Positions 36,273 through 49,378 of a DNA stretch of 64,000 nucleotides are shown piece by piece. A model generated the notes under the pieces. It ran no database searches and had not been told where the DNA came from. It saw nothing but the letters and a program-made list of their open reading frames with translations. Position numbers and translations under genes: made by a program. The DNA is from Paracentrotus lividus (taxonomy: Eukaryota; Echinodermata; Echinoidea; Camarodonta; Echinidae). Numbering within the stretch: position 1 is the stretch's first letter; the number at the start of each line of letters is the position of its first letter. The stretch is from positions 22,761,590-22,825,589 of the forward strand of contig CALNVZ010003429.1 in NCBI GenBank assembly GCA_940671915.1. Reading direction: 5' to 3'.

Positions 36273-36757
36273 GGGGAAGTTCATCCTCGAATTAAAATTG
36301 GATTAAAAAAGTGCAGAAAAAGAAAGGAAAATGTGTGTGAAGATAGTGAAAAAAATGACCTCAAAATAGCGAAGTTATGAATGTTCAAATTGTTTATTCT
36401 GTAACGCCATGTGTGAGCTGCTCTCCTATGTGGTGTGTAATGTGAACTCCATATCAAAATTATCATTTTCAGAAGAACAATAATGATTTCACCGATGCTG
36501 TCGATATACACCCCCCTCTATGATATAATTATTTTCCTTTATCAAGACCCATGAAAAACAGACAAATTTATGAAATTTACACACACAACATATAACATGG
36601 GAGAGCAGCTCGCAAGTGACGTCACAAAATCAAAACTTCAAAAATTCATAACTTTGCTAATCTTTGATGGATTTTCGTTAAATCTCATTTAGTTTTCTTT
36701 TTTTTTTTTATTGCTGTACTTCTGAAAACCAAATAAATTATAGTGTGAACTTTCCCT
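36273..36757. mobile_element. MITE-like element with GGGAAGTTCA ends
   Basis: The left end GGGGAAGTTCATCC pairs with the right end, reversed, GGGAAAGTTCACAC. Further in, GAGCTGCTCTCC and AAGTTATGAAT occur at both ends in opposite orientation (near 36,370-36,430 and 36,598-36,660). No coding capacity. Confidence 0.6.
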
Positions 36758-37169
36758 TTTGCCTAACATATCTCTTCAGCAGGACAATTATTTTGTATAA
36801 TTTGGTATAAAAGAAGGTACTAGGTACATATAAAAACACTTTAATTACTCAAATTTTGTTGATATGTTTCATATTTCCTTTAATCATAATGGGAGGGGGA
36901 TATATTCTTAGAACTACAAACACAAAGAAAACAACAGCAACACAATTGATTTATGAATATTCATATTTTTAAAAATTTGTATTCATATTCAATTAACATA
37001 AATAGTTCTCATGACATAAAGGTAGAAGGTAACCACTGACACAGACAAAGATAGATAGAGAAGGATAATATAGAATCAAAGATGAGAACACAATAATAAT
37101 CAATATAATATTCTTCAAAGTTTATACAAGACAGGCAATATACAGGCAATAAACAAAAATAACCCTAGG

Positions 37170-37386
37170 AGACCGTTCATTCTTATGTGCAGCCCCTATA
37201 GATTGTGGAATGGACTGCCACTGGAAATAAGGGAATCCTCATCACTTGAGAATTTCAAATCAAAATTGAAAACTCATCTGTTCATTTAGAATATCATACA
37301 TGTAGCAACTTCATTCGGAGCTCTTGCAGCGCATTGGAATATATAAATTGCGCTTTATAAATTAATATTATTATTATTATTATTAT
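37170..37386 (+). pseudogene. 3' end of a non-LTR retrotransposon (LINE)
   Basis: The + frame from 37,170 to a TAG at 37,287-37,289 encodes RLWNGLPLEIRESSSLENF and then KSKLKTHLFI. This is the C-terminal signature after the reverse transcriptase in many CR1/L2/Jockey-type LINEs. A non-coding tail follows: GCGCTTTATAAAT and an (ATT)n repeat at 37,364-37,385. The copy is strongly 5'-truncated, as is usual. It is on the + strand and not a host gene. Confidence 0.75.
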
Positions 37387-37389
37387 ACA

Positions 37390-39105
37390 ATTATACAAAA
37401 GAAAGAGAGTAAAACCCCTTCCAACTCAAAACCCAACGACCCACCTCTACCAAATATTAAAAGCTATTACCATCTATGCTCATTGTTGCTAAAAAACAAC
37501 TTTCTATTATCATCACCATAACAGGGTCCCATAAGTCCAAGTTCTTGGACAACCCATAGGGACATGTGTAGAATTAACACGCATTTCAATGGGATGTCTA
37601 CGAAATTACACTTATGACGGTTTCGATAAACGGTCCCCTAGTTCTTTGCATTCACCTTGCTAGCAGAAGGCTGTAACTTGATAATTGTTAATTGTAAAAA
37701 GACCTCCAACACAGATAAAAGCATCACATAGACATCAGCATTAACGGAAAATGCACTTTGCATGAATATAGCATATAGACGCCATTTATCATATACTCCA
37801 GTTATGAATTAGGACCTATAAATAGATACGGATACGAGCACACACAAACTATTTATGATTTATTAATAATCTTCGACAGCTTCTTATAAGAATTCGTGAG
37901 CGATCAAAATTGATGGCACATATGTACAAACAACAATTATCTATCTCACTCTGCAAAATAGAAATTGTTTTCAAAGTCAAGTTATAATGCTATCGATTTT
38001 GGATCACTAAAACATTTTTTATCAGAAGAGGGTGGACATTAATGCATACAAAGGAGTATTAGATTTATTAATGTTATACAATTATTTGAGATAGATAATT
38101 TAAGCTATATTTATTAACTTAATAGGCAGTTCCATGGTAATTGAGTGACACGACTGCCCTAGTTTTCAGCATCAAAACTGGATTAACAGACAATTAAATC
38201 ATGTAACTTACAAATTTGATAATACAAGTATTTCAAGACACTAGCTGTATCTGCGTAAATTATGTAAGATCTTTAAATTCATTGCTCAAGACTTTGATAA
38301 TTTTTGTCCTTGTTATTATAATGGAGCAACATTGAAAATTATTATGTTACTTGGTAATTTTCATGACTTTAAAAAAAATCATGGCAAATATACAACTAAA
38401 AACTCACATTTATACTTATATTTATTACTAAGTAATCATGCTAAAAAGTGTAGATCTAATAACCTTATATTTCTGAAAAGTATTGAATAGATAATGATAT
38501 ACTAGAATGACTTGCAAACAGCCGATTTTACTAGATTACTGTCCCATCATACATTGCAATGCAAAAACCGTATATGGCACAATGTCATGAGTTGGGTGCA
38601 AAATGCGTTACATGTCTAAAAAATTGTAGAAATGTACATTGTCACAATCAAACATCTCTAGTTTCTTAGTAGTAAGTCAGACATGACTTGTATAATACTA
38701 TAGATATATATTAAAAACAGAGATTGTAAGGAAGATGATTAACATATTTTTGTGCCTGCATAGGGTGTGTCATAAAAGTTATACAGAGTGTTATAGGAAA
38801 AGTGGTTTTTAAAAATTTCACAATTTTACCAGCGAATGATTTCTTAATCTTTGTACCAAATGAAATGAATCATCTTGGATTGTGTTAAGAAGACCCTATG
38901 CTTCTATAAATTATAGACTTGCAATACGAAATCAGTTTTTTTCTAACCGCGGAACAGGATGTCTTAAACAAAGAGAAAATATAGCAGTGCAAAGGGCAAA
39001 AAACCTGTCTTTTACACTTTGATTACAACTCCAACAAAGTTTATTGCAAGTAATATGTTTCCACTTATAATTGTGTATCTACATGCATGCAAACAAAATG
39101 GCGAG

Positions 39106-39166
<61 letters not shown>

Positions 39167-39662
39167 AAATTATTGCATGTGGCACTTTTTGATGCCTACA
39201 ATGCATTGTCTATGAGGATGTGTGCATTGAGTTTGTTTTAATTGATTAATTAATTTGTTAAATGACTTTTGAAAAATCTACTTTACATTTATCTATAAGC
39301 AGGTAGATTCTAAAGAGAATGATATATCACTCAGCCCATAAGACCAATTGGCTGCAAAGATATAATGCAATAAAGAAAAACAAAGTAATTAAAATGGGAA
39401 TTCCCTATGCTTTAACACGTGCCTCCACCGTAGGATCCTCCACCCCTTACCCTACTCCACTCAAATTATCTTTGTATTAAAACTATGAGCATAACAAAGC
39501 TGAAACTTCACAGAAATATTTCTACAATATGAGTTATTGCGCAGCTCATGACTATACATCGTTTTCATGATATGTGATAAAATGTGATAATTTTTCCTCA
39601 AAAATGTAACGCCTCCACCCTTTTACTACAATACCCCAACATGTGACACAATGATATGCAAG
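37390..39662. other. Gene-free, A+T-rich stretch
   Basis: No coding frame, RNA gene or paired repeat ends recognised apart from a 58-base A run at 39,106-39,163, which may be a retrotransposon tail. Confidence 0.45.
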
Positions 39663-39666
39663 AATA

Positions 39667-39873
39667 GACCAGTTTACTAACATATTCAATTTTTTTTTCC
39701 CTGGCGACATAGTTACAAGGTATTCAAGCAAACTGTATTAAAGAATGAACTGCAATACATGGAATCCAGTTTGCATACATTAGTTGTTGCTATGTCGGGC
39801 AAGCCTCTGGCAAGCTTTCAGGTTGTCAAGAACAACCTTTGTTTAAAAAGTATAATATGTTAGTAAACAGGTC
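39667..39873. mobile_element. 207-bp MITE flanked by TA
   Basis: GACCAGTTTACTAACATATT on the left pairs with the reversed right end GACCTGTTTACTAACATATT. The inverted match resumes inside (GCGACATAG with CGACATAGC; GCAAACTG on both arms). TA lies directly outside each end, as for Tc1/mariner-type target duplications. No coding capacity. Confidence 0.78.
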
Positions 39874-40167
39874 TATTGAATTGAATTTATTTCCACATAT
39901 TCATTAAAAACATTTACAAAGTATGACAAACAATATTTTAAGATAACCTACAAAGAACTTTACAAAGAAATTTATGGAAATGTGGTTGGATCAATTTTGT
40001 AGGGGTTTGGAATATACATGATATAAGCACCGTCATCATTTTGAATACAGGATTGATAGTAGGCCTATATAAGATTGAGATAGCATTCCCCATGTACAGT
40101 ATTGTTTTAATCGGTTACACCAGGAAGTTGTCTGTGACAACTTTCTGGTTACACGTATACATACAGA

Positions 40168-41902
40168 CAGAGGCGGCGGAACCGGGAGGCGGGGGGGGGG
40201 CACTGTGACCCCCACACACTTTTCCATCCACCCAAAAGTGCCCCTTTTCATGACTAAAAAGGGCACTTTTATTGCTAAACAAGCAAGGGGCACTTGAAAT
40301 ACAAAAAAAAATGCCCCTTGTTACTCCATATGTCTTTTATAACCCAAATTTTCGTTTCACGCTTCGCGCTCGTGGATATTTAATGGGGTCTGCAATGCAC
40401 AATAAACTCCATTTTAAAGCTCATAATTTTCAACTCGAGCTTCGCGATCACGGATATTTAATAGGGTGCATGATTCACAATAACTCCAATTAACTCAAAA
40501 TTTTCGGCTCGCGCTTTGTGCTCGCAGATACTAATTTAAAATAAACACCTCACACAAAGTTCCGGAAATCGATTTTGGACCATGATAACTTTTCAAGTAC
40601 GCTTTAGTTATTCCTGATATTCATACCATTGGAAAATGTATCCCCCTTTTATTGATATCATTTTTGTAATGATTGTGTCATGCTTTAATGCACAGAATAT
40701 CATAATATGGAGAAAAGTAAAAAGTCATATGTTGTAAAATGCACTTTTATTGATCACATTGAAGTTCCGCAACTCAAATTTAGACCCTGATAACTTTTGA
40801 GGTATTTTATAATTTTTATTGAATTTTATACCATTGTCGAGTTCATTTATTCCTCTTTTTATTGATACCTAATTTGTCATGGTGATGCCATGCCTGGATC
40901 CACAGAACCCCTGAATACCACCTGAATGCAAGGCAAAGCGAAAGATAATGTTCAGTTTAAATCTTATGTAACACAACTTTGAACCTTGACACATTTTAAT
41001 GTGGGTTTTAATCACTATCAATTTTTATAGCACTAAAATGTTCATTTATTCTTCTTTTTATTGATACCCTATTTGCAATGGTAACATCATTATTGAATGA
41101 ACATTATTAATGAATATAATGCAAAGTAAAAAGTGACAAGTTGCGAAATGTATTGTTATTAGTCAATAATAGTCACAATAGGCATTCAATTTCAATTGAA
41201 ACATTTGACTCCTGACTTGTCCTAACATTCAGGTGCTCTGTGTTTGCAAGAATAACATGATTGTTAAAATTAGGGTATCATTGAAAAGAGGAATAAATGA
41301 ACTTGACAATGGTATAAGATTCAACAAAAATTAGAAAATACCCCAAAAGTTATTAGGGCCTATAGTAGAGTTGCGGAACTTCAATTTGATTAATAAATTT
41401 TGCAACATTTGACTTTTTACTTTTCTCCATATTTTGATATCCTGTGCACTGAAGCATGACATAATCATTACAAATAGGATTTCAATAAGAAGGGGAATAA
41501 ACTATCCTTCCAATGGTATGAATGACAGGAATAACTAAAGCCTACCTGAGAAGTTATCATGGCCCAAAGCCGATTTGCGAAACTTTTGTGAGGGGTTTAG
41601 TTTATATAATGCACAATTAACTCAAATTTAAAAAATTCAGCTCGCGGATACTAATAGGGTCTAGAAAGTTATCTAAAAATTTTCAGTTCACGCTTCGCCC
41701 TCGCATTCCTTTTGTTTATCATTAATAAAATACAGAGCCATTAAAATTTTTAAAAGCACAAATTTAAAGGCAAATTTTATGCGCACCCCTATTTATCTGA
41801 ATACTTTTCTCTTTAAGCCTCTGGTCTCAAGTGCCCCCTTTTTCAGAAAATGTGCCCCTTTTCCATCGTGACCCCACTTTCAAATTCGTTCCGCCACCTC
41901 TG
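40168..41902. mobile_element. 1.74-kb hAT-like foldback element
   Basis: The ends are CAGAGGCGGCGGAAC and, reversed, CAGAGGTGGCGGAAC. The flanks CATACAGA and CATGTAGA match at 6 of 8 positions, fitting the 8-base duplication of hAT elements. Long internal arms pair: the left about 40,530-40,900 and the right about 41,250-41,600, for example TTTAGTTATTCCTG in both. GCTTCGCGCTCG modules near the left end match the mosaic repeat at 20.6-21.2 kb. There is no transposase. Confidence 0.78.
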
Positions 41903-41958
41903 CATGTAGATGATAGTTTATTTTTATAAGCAACAGATATCAACAACTCTGATCGATC

Positions 41959-42174
41959 AGGGGGGTGTTTCACGAAGAGTTAAGTAGACTTAAAAATCGC
42001 ACTTAACTAGTTATTTTTGTGCGTTATATTACGCTTCACTTCATTGGTCAGAGCATGCTCAGGGGATGTGCGCCATTGTGAAATCTATCAATTAAATTGC
42101 GCGTTATAAAACAAGATGCGCGTAGAAGTTAAGTGCGACTTTAAGTCTACTTAACTCTTTGTGAAACACCCCCT
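41959..42174. mobile_element. 216-bp MITE with GGGGGTGTTTCAC ends
   Basis: The left end AGGGGGGTGTTTCACGAAGA and the right end, reversed, AGGGGGTGTTTCACAAAGA both continue through GTTAAGTAGACTTAAA to CGCACTTAAC. That is nearly 50 bases of inverted identity. Direct target duplication is not obvious. No coding capacity. Confidence 0.8.
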
Positions 42175-42215
42175 GGTCTTTAGAATGCTTATGATTACCT
42201 TTATGGCATGGATAT

Positions 42216-42679
42216 CAGGCACGGATCTACAGATGGACTTTTACGGGGCGCAAAAAGGTACATAATTTTTTTTTTCACGTTACGCTGGGCGAGCAAATAG
42301 GTACATAATCATGATAATATATTTTTTTTAACGTCACGCTGGCGACGTGATAAGTAGGGGGGGGGGGGGTTAAAAGAGTCGGGCCTTCTGTTGTCAAGAA
42401 TATCATCACGTATTACCTATACGGGTAGGGTGAAGCCGGTCGCTCTGCCCGAAGAAATTGACAAGCACAAAAAAAAATAAATAATAATGAAAAATAAAAA
42501 AATAAATAAATAAAAAATAAATAAAAACAGTATTGGTTCTTTTGTTCATACACAAACGGGGGGGGGGTGCTCAAAAAATAAAAAATAGGTCATCGTACAA
42601 AAATATGGCATTTTCACATTTTTCTTGCAATGTTACGGTGGTGCCCGCACCCTCCGCCGCCCACCCGGATCCGCGCCTG
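42216..42679. mobile_element. 464-bp element, CAGGC termini, GATAT duplication
   Basis: The left end CAGGCACGGATC pairs with the right end, reversed, CAGGCGCGGATC. GATAT lies just outside both (42211-42215 and 42680-42684). The interior has two GGTACATAAT/CACGTTACGCTGG modules and an A/T-rich run. It resembles the widespread hAT-like GGCGGATCC elements, but the 5-base flank is unusual for hAT. Confidence 0.68.
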
Positions 42680-42728
42680 GATATTGAAGACCCAAATCAA
42701 TATGGTTTTTTAGTTTCAGGCTGATATA

Positions 42729-44153
42729 CAGTGCGTCCCAAAAAGAACTATACACTTTTGAAATGGCTACCAAATAAAAAATATATGATTCTTGGGTAAA
42801 AGATTACATGTATATAAAGCTCATATCCTCAACTATCATTATGACACAAAATTTTTTCGAAAATAATGTATGCTTCAGTGAATAATGCCCACTTTTGTAG
42901 AAAACAATAACATTGGCCTGCGCAGGAATTCGCTATTCATTTATCACCTGGTTGTGGCCGGCCATGACGGAAATACATAATTAATGGAATAAATCAGCCA
43001 ACATAGTAAAAAATACACAAAAAGTCAGAAATAAACAAGCGATGTTATGAAAAAATGTAATTTTTCATCGTTTTGTTTTCCTATCATTCATTTTGCTTTG
43101 ACTTCAGTTTACTTTTGTCTTTGTTAGCCGAGTTATTCCATTATTGATTTATTTCCGTTATGGCCCGCCATAACCAGGTGATAAATGAATAGCGAATTCC
43201 TGCGCAGGCCAATTTTTGTGTCCTTTATAAAAGTGAACATTGCTCACTGAAGCATGCGTTATTTTTGGAATATTTTTGTGTCATAATGATAGTTGAGGAT
43301 ATGAGCTTTATAGATATATAAATCTTTTGAAATTGAAAAGGTTTTATTGAAATATTGAACATAGCGACCAAAGGTCGAATTGGATTCAATGTACAAACAT
43401 AACATATATAAATAGGAAATTAACAAAATGATGTAACATAGTAAATCGGGTACATGAGGCACAAACAAGGAGAGAGGTCAAAAGCGTTATAAAATGGTTC
43501 TTTTAAAAAAAAAAAAAATAAGAAAAGGATTGCTTGCTTTGTAAACAATGATTACGATCTGACTGCGGACGGGCACACTGTAAACTAATTATAAAATACA
43601 CACTACTCCTATACTTCACTTGCACTGCACTTGTACACAAAGCACACATGACCTGGGCGGAGTGTGTGTTCGCTCACGTGTATCACGATATAGACGTGGA
43701 CGTACATGTAAGCGAACACACATCCCGCTGACTCTCATATACATGTCATAACATCACTCTTTCACAAAATGCACACACACCGACACACATACGGACATAC
43801 AACAGACACAACCTATTCAATTACACCCGACTCACGCATCACTCACTCAAATTACTCATTTTACTCTCTAAACTCTACAAAGTGCCCGAACACAATCAGA
43901 TACAGCAATACATTCATGTAAAACAGCAAAGTTAAAATTTCAAAGTGGGAAGAAAATTTTGATTTAATTTGGGATGTGTTATCAAATGCAATAACACAGG
44001 TGTAATGTACAGTAAAATAGCTATGGTCTCAAACCAAGTTACAAAGTCGATTAAACAACAAAGTACTGTATGCGTTTACGACATATCTCAAGAACCATTA
44101 TGTTTTATTCGGCAGCTATTTAAAAAGTGTATAGTTCTTTTTGGGACGCACTT
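42729..44153. mobile_element. Mariner-like foldback element with a nested insertion
   Basis: TIRs of 40 bases or more: AGTGCGTCCCAAAAAGAACT at the left and the same reversed at the right, both running on to TATACACTTTT. TA flanks both ends (42727-42728 and 44154-44155). Palindromic arms at about 42,812-43,010 and 43,130-43,320 share TTCGCTATTCATTTATCACC. After 43,328 the right arm is interrupted by about 760 bases of unrelated DNA and resumes near 44,090. No transposase. Confidence 0.82.
43329..44088 (-). mobile_element. Insertion inside the mariner-like element, possibly a retroelement 3' end
   Basis: This block breaks the palindrome of its host element, so it is the younger insertion. On the minus strand its end reads GACCTTTGGTCGCTATG followed by a stretch containing AATAAA, as expected of a retrotransposon 3' end. 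CACA-rich sequence fills 43,640-43,860. No protein frame is recognised, so the class is uncertain. Confidence 0.45.
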
Positions 44154-44364
44154 TATTGATACATGTATTCCACATGATCCAAAATCACAATATACAGGCA
44201 ATGGAGTAATCAGTTGGTGTATCTACACGTATGGGTTTATCATTATTTTCATGAATACTTTTTTGGGTGTCCTCCTCAAATGAGAATTTAGCTTAAAGAT
44301 AACGACAGAGTCATTTACGATGTTAAAAAAAAGTGTTTTATCCAGATTTAGACTCACTTTAATC

Positions 44365-44757
44365 ATGCGCGTATTCTGGGGGGGGGGGGGGGGGTTTACG
44401 GGCCCGGGCCCCCCGGGTGGGCGCCCAAAAGGACGCCAAAATGACCTCAAAGGGGCGCCAAATTGACCTTAGGGGGCGCCGAATCGAACAAAATTTAAAA
44501 AATATGTATTAAAAAAAAATTAAAAAAAAACGAAAAAAAAAGAGAAGAGAAACTTATATACATGATTTGAGCCCATTGACATTTCAAACCTACCCCTACA
44601 GCTGATATTATTACCTTTTGGTTTCAACCCCCCCCCCTCGCTCGCCGGTGTAACGGGGAAAACATAGGATGTACCTTTTTGGATCCAACATGGGGGGGGG
44701 TGCCAAAATCAAAATCACATCGGGCCCCCCGGGGTGCCAAATCTAGGATACGCACCT
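44365..44757. mobile_element. MITE-like element with GCGYGTATYCT ends
   Basis: The left CATGCGCGTATTCT pairs with the right, reversed, CAGGTGCGTATCCT. TAAT outside both ends may be the target duplication. Long G and C runs and GGGCGCC words fill the interior. The 75-codon minus frame is a by-product of these runs. Confidence 0.6.
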
Positions 44758-45865
44758 GCTAATGTTATCAATTTGCAAGTAATATAAAGGCTTGAAAATA
44801 CATGTGATGAAAGAAATCAGATTTACAATGCCGACATTATCCAGTTCATGTGTAGACTCACTTGATTAAAATCACAGAAACTTAATGCTACAGTCACACA
44901 GACACTGACGTTTAGTTACGTCCGCTGCGTATAGATTTGGCTGAGTGGACGCAGCATGAACGCAGCATGGACGCGGTCATCCGCAAGGAACGTAAGTATA
45001 CGTATCTGTCCGAAACTGAACCGTATCGGTACGCACAATGACGGCGCCAAGCCTGCGAAATTTTGAAATGTTCAAAATTTCGCAGTGCATCTTTACGGAT
45101 GCTGACGTACGTAAGTAACCGTAACTAAACGTAACATTCCGTAAATGAACGTAACTATCCGTATCTAGGACGCAGACCATCCGGGAAAATTCTTAAGTTC
45201 CGTCCATTTGCGTTTATTTGCGCCCACCGTATAGTTTTCGCAATTATCCGTAATTAAACGTATCAAACGTTTAAGTATCCAAAAACAATACACTTAAGAG
45301 ACTGCGGACAAACACTTAAGCGTTGCGGATATTTGGGTCCTCTCACGTCTTGGAGCTCCCGAACACCCGTTCTTGAACTCAATAATTTCCCCCCTTTTTT
45401 ATAATGACAAGAATATATTGAATAATTTTGTTTAAAATTCGCTTTAGTTGGATAATCCCTAGCATAAACATAGTTATGACCTCTTCAGACTCGATCCATC
45501 GTCAAAGGGGTTATTGATATCCATTTGTTTAAATTAGTCAATTTTTAAATCACCTGTGATGCGTTATCAAGTTGGGTCAGCAAATACTTTGATTATCATA
45601 CCATTTGTAATTAGGAAAGCACGGCATCTGATCTGTTTGGGCAACAATTTCATATTTTTCTAAATGTATAGAATGCGAAGTGAGTCTTGTAGAATAGCAA
45701 GTGCCAATAGCAGACAAAAGTTGAGTGATTGAACAATGGGCATATTATGCAATCTCTTGGTTTATTCTCCTTGAGGGTACTTAAACAATTCGGCGGCTCC
45801 CGCTGCCTAGCGATAATACATCATCAGTCAGCGGGGAGTAGTATTAACCATTAGCTACCCCCCCC

Positions 45866-45898
<33 letters not shown>

Positions 45899-46142
45899 AA
45901 CATTAAATAAATCACTTTAATATATTCTCTTTTTGCTTTTCAATTCTATAATTACCTCAATATACGTGAGGAAAATGTGAGAGCGAAAAAAGGAGGGCCC
46001 TAAGTTGAAATTCTCTTTTCCTTTTCTATATAATTTGGGAGTTAAACTTTTGATAAAGGTAGACTTCTTTAAAAACTGTAATATAATTTAATAATCAATT
46101 GCATAAATTAGGGATTTCGCTGCATGTTGTCTCTTCTGGGAT

Positions 46143-49050
46143 TAGTCCAGGCTAGGCCCCATAGGAAAAGACTCGAACCTTGTTTTTTTTTTATATATAC
46201 AATGTTTTTTGATGGTTCTTTGTCAATTCGAGGGTGCTGATTTCAAATCCGATGAGTGCCAGACGCAAAACCTTGAGCATTTTTCACAAATCGCGAAAAT
46301 TCAAAATGGCCGCCAAAATGGCCGCCAAAATATGTAAATGAGTATTCCAATGGTATTTTTGAGGTTGTTTTGGTGGTTTCTTGTCAATTTGAGGGTGCTG
46401 ATTCCAAATCCGATGAGTGCCAGCCGCGAAACCTCGCGGATTTTACACAAATCGCTAAAATTCAAAATGGCTGACAAGAAATGGCAGCCAAAACTGGAAA
46501 TCAGTATTCCAAGGGTATTTTGGGGTTGTTTTGGTGGTTTCTTATCAATTCGAGGATGCTGATTTCAAATTCGATGAGTGCCAGCCGCGAAACCCAACAT
46601 ATTTTATGCAAATCGCTAAAATTCAAAATGGCTGCCAAAATTCCCGCCAAAACTGGAAATCGGTATTCCAAGGGTATTTATGGGGTTGTTTTGGTGGTTT
46701 CTTATCAATTCGAGGGTGCTGATTCCAAATTCGATGAGTGCCAGCCGCGAAACCCTACAGATTTCACGCAAATTGCTGAAATTCAAAATGGAAGCCAAAA
46801 TGGACGCCCAATTGAAAATGCGTCACAGTGTTCTATGGGTATATTTTAGGGTGCTTTGGTGGTTTCTTGTCAATTCGAAGGCGCTGATTCCAAATCTGAT
46901 GATAAACAGCCACAAAATCCTACAGGATTTTTTTAAACCACTGAAATCATCTGTCTAAAAATGAAAATGTGTATTGTTTCATAGGTTGTTTTGGTGGTTT
47001 CTTGTCAATTTAAGGGTGCTGATTCCAAATCCAATGAGTGCCAACCGTGCAACCCCTCTATATTCAAAGCGGCCGCCAAGTGAAATGAAAACGCGCATTA
47101 TGATTATTGTTATCAAAGGGGTTTTTTGTTGTTTTTTTGTTGTTGATAATTTCTTTCAATTGAGAATGCTGATTCAAAATTTGATGAGTTAGAGGCGAAA
47201 CCCTGAGCATTTTGCCCAAATCGTCAATATTCGCTGCCATCAGCCACGTTACAAAATTTCTATGTGTATATCCGAGGTTATTTTTATAAAACTTCTTGTC
47301 AATTTCATAGCTCTGATTCTAAATTCGATGGGAACCTTTCAGGGAAACCTTGATTTTTTTTTTAACGCAAAGCGGGTGAAAACGGCCGACAGTCATGAAA
47401 AAGGCTTATTAAATTCTAAATGAAAACAAATTCGTGAAAATACCTATTTCATCGATATTTCTTACGTTATCTAGTGGCTCTTGTCAATTTAAGGGTAGGC
47501 CCTAGGCCTACTCATTCAAAATTACGCGAGTCCTAGAAATAGAACATTTACCATTTTACTTATAGCAAAATGAGTCATATGATTCAGTCTCGGATATTTT
47601 TTTTCTCCATATTGTATAGCGTATGTTTTGTAAGACATGCAAAAGTATATTCATATCTCACCGCACTATTACAGACATAATACATTTTTTCAAATATAAT
47701 TTAAAGACTGGGTTTGTGAGTGATCCCGACATCAACAAAATATTCTTGGACCCCCCCCCCCGACAGAATAGAGGCTGTAAATAAAATACTGGGTTTCCCT
47801 TATTAACCCTTTCATGATATATTGAACAACAGGAAACACATTACATAAAACTAAATGATCGAACACGACTAAATAAAAAATAATTGTTCTGAATAGATAC
47901 AGGGTATAGGCGTACTTCTTCTTCATGTCAGGGGCGGATCCGAGGGGGTGGGCCGGGGCGGAGGGTGCGGGCTCCCCGTAAGATCTGACTTTATCCGACC
48001 CTTATACATGTTTTAGGTATAATGGTGACTTTCTTGAAGGCCGAAGGCAAACAAAAAATAACAACTGAGAGAATAATTTTGATAAGGAAAAGAATCATGA
48101 TTGGAGAGCATTTTCGTGTGGTTGTGGGGGAGCCTCAATTGTTCAATGCTGGAAGCACGGTTAGCTTAGGACCCTATGACAGTAAACGGCCAAAAGAGTC
48201 TCATAACTATTATTGGCAATTGGCCATAAAATAGATTTTACATGACTTCAGCCATTTCTTTCCATGCACTTTTATTTCTTTTCTGTCATATGAATTTTTG
48301 TGGCTGGTACTTATCGGATTTGGAATCAGCGCCTTCGAATTGGTAAGAAACCACCAAAGAACCTTAAGATATACCCATAGAATACACATTTTTAAATTGG
48401 GCGGCCATTTTGGCAGCCAGTTTGAATTTCAGCGATTTGCGTAAAATCTGCTGGGTTTCGCGGCTGGCACTCATCGAATTTGGAATCAGCACCCTCGAAT
48501 TGATAAGAAACCACCAAAACAACCCCAGAGATACCCTTGGAATACTGATTTCCAGTTTTGGCGGGAATTTTGGCAGCCATTTTGAATTTTAGCGATTTGC
48601 GTAAAATATGTTGGGTTTCGCGGCTGGCACTCATCGAATTTGGAATCAGCACCCTCGAATTGATAAGAAACCACCAAAACAACCCCAAAAATACCATTGG
48701 AATACTAATTTCCAGTTTTGGCGGCCATTTTGGCAGCCATTTTGAATTTTAGCGATTTACGTAAACTCCGCGAGGTTTCGCGGCTGGCACTCATCGGATT
48801 TGGAATCAGCACCCTCAAATTGACAAGAAACCACCAAAACAACCTCAGAAATACCATTGGAATACTCATTTTCATATTTTGGCGGCCATTTTGGCGGCCA
48901 TTTTGAATTTTCGCGATTTGTGAAAAATGCTCAAGGTTTCGCGTCTGGCACTCATCGGATTTGGAATCAGCACCCTCGAATTGACAAAGAATCATCAAAA
49001 AACATTGTATATATCAAAAAACAAGGTTGCATGGTCTCTAGCCTGGACTA
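46143..49050. mobile_element. 2.9-kb foldback element with 160-bp tandem-repeat arms
   Basis: The ends TAGTCCAGGCTAG match perfectly in opposite orientation. The left arm (about 46,200-47,060) has six copies of a unit of about 160 bp marked by GATGAGTGCCAG (46,251; 46,412; 46,573; 46,733 and two decayed). The right arm (48,310-49,000) has five inverted copies (48,464; 48,624; 48,784; 48,945 and one partial). A single-copy spacer of about 1.25 kb separates the arms. The design matches FB-type transposons of flies and the TU foldback elements known from sea urchins. The many short open frames are repeat translations. Confidence 0.8.
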
Positions 49051-49225
49051 GATGTTTTATTTTTCGATTGGTTCCTGTATTTACAACAAAAATATAAATA
49101 AAATAATAATAATTCGTTTTTGTCTGTTTATCAGGGACTCTTAGGGAATTAGGGAATCTTCTTTAATGGCCTGTATATAGAAACGATATAAAAAGTGGTT
49201 TGAAACCTAAATCGGCCCCCCCTCG

Positions 49226-49259
<34 letters not shown>

Positions 49260-49378
49260 GGTGGGGGAGGGTGTTTGCCCCCTGGATCAACATCTGTTGT
49301 CCTGTAACCCTCTTCAGCCTTTGTCTTTATACTTACCACTTTGCTTTTGGGATAGGACTTTGAAGCCATATAACTAGC

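Noticed and set aside
46338-46958. Several 60-122 codon frames repeating FWWFLINSRVLIPN
   Set aside because: They are translations of the 160-bp tandem unit in the foldback arms. Mirror frames appear on the other strand at 48.4-49.0 kb. No start or stop is shared between units.
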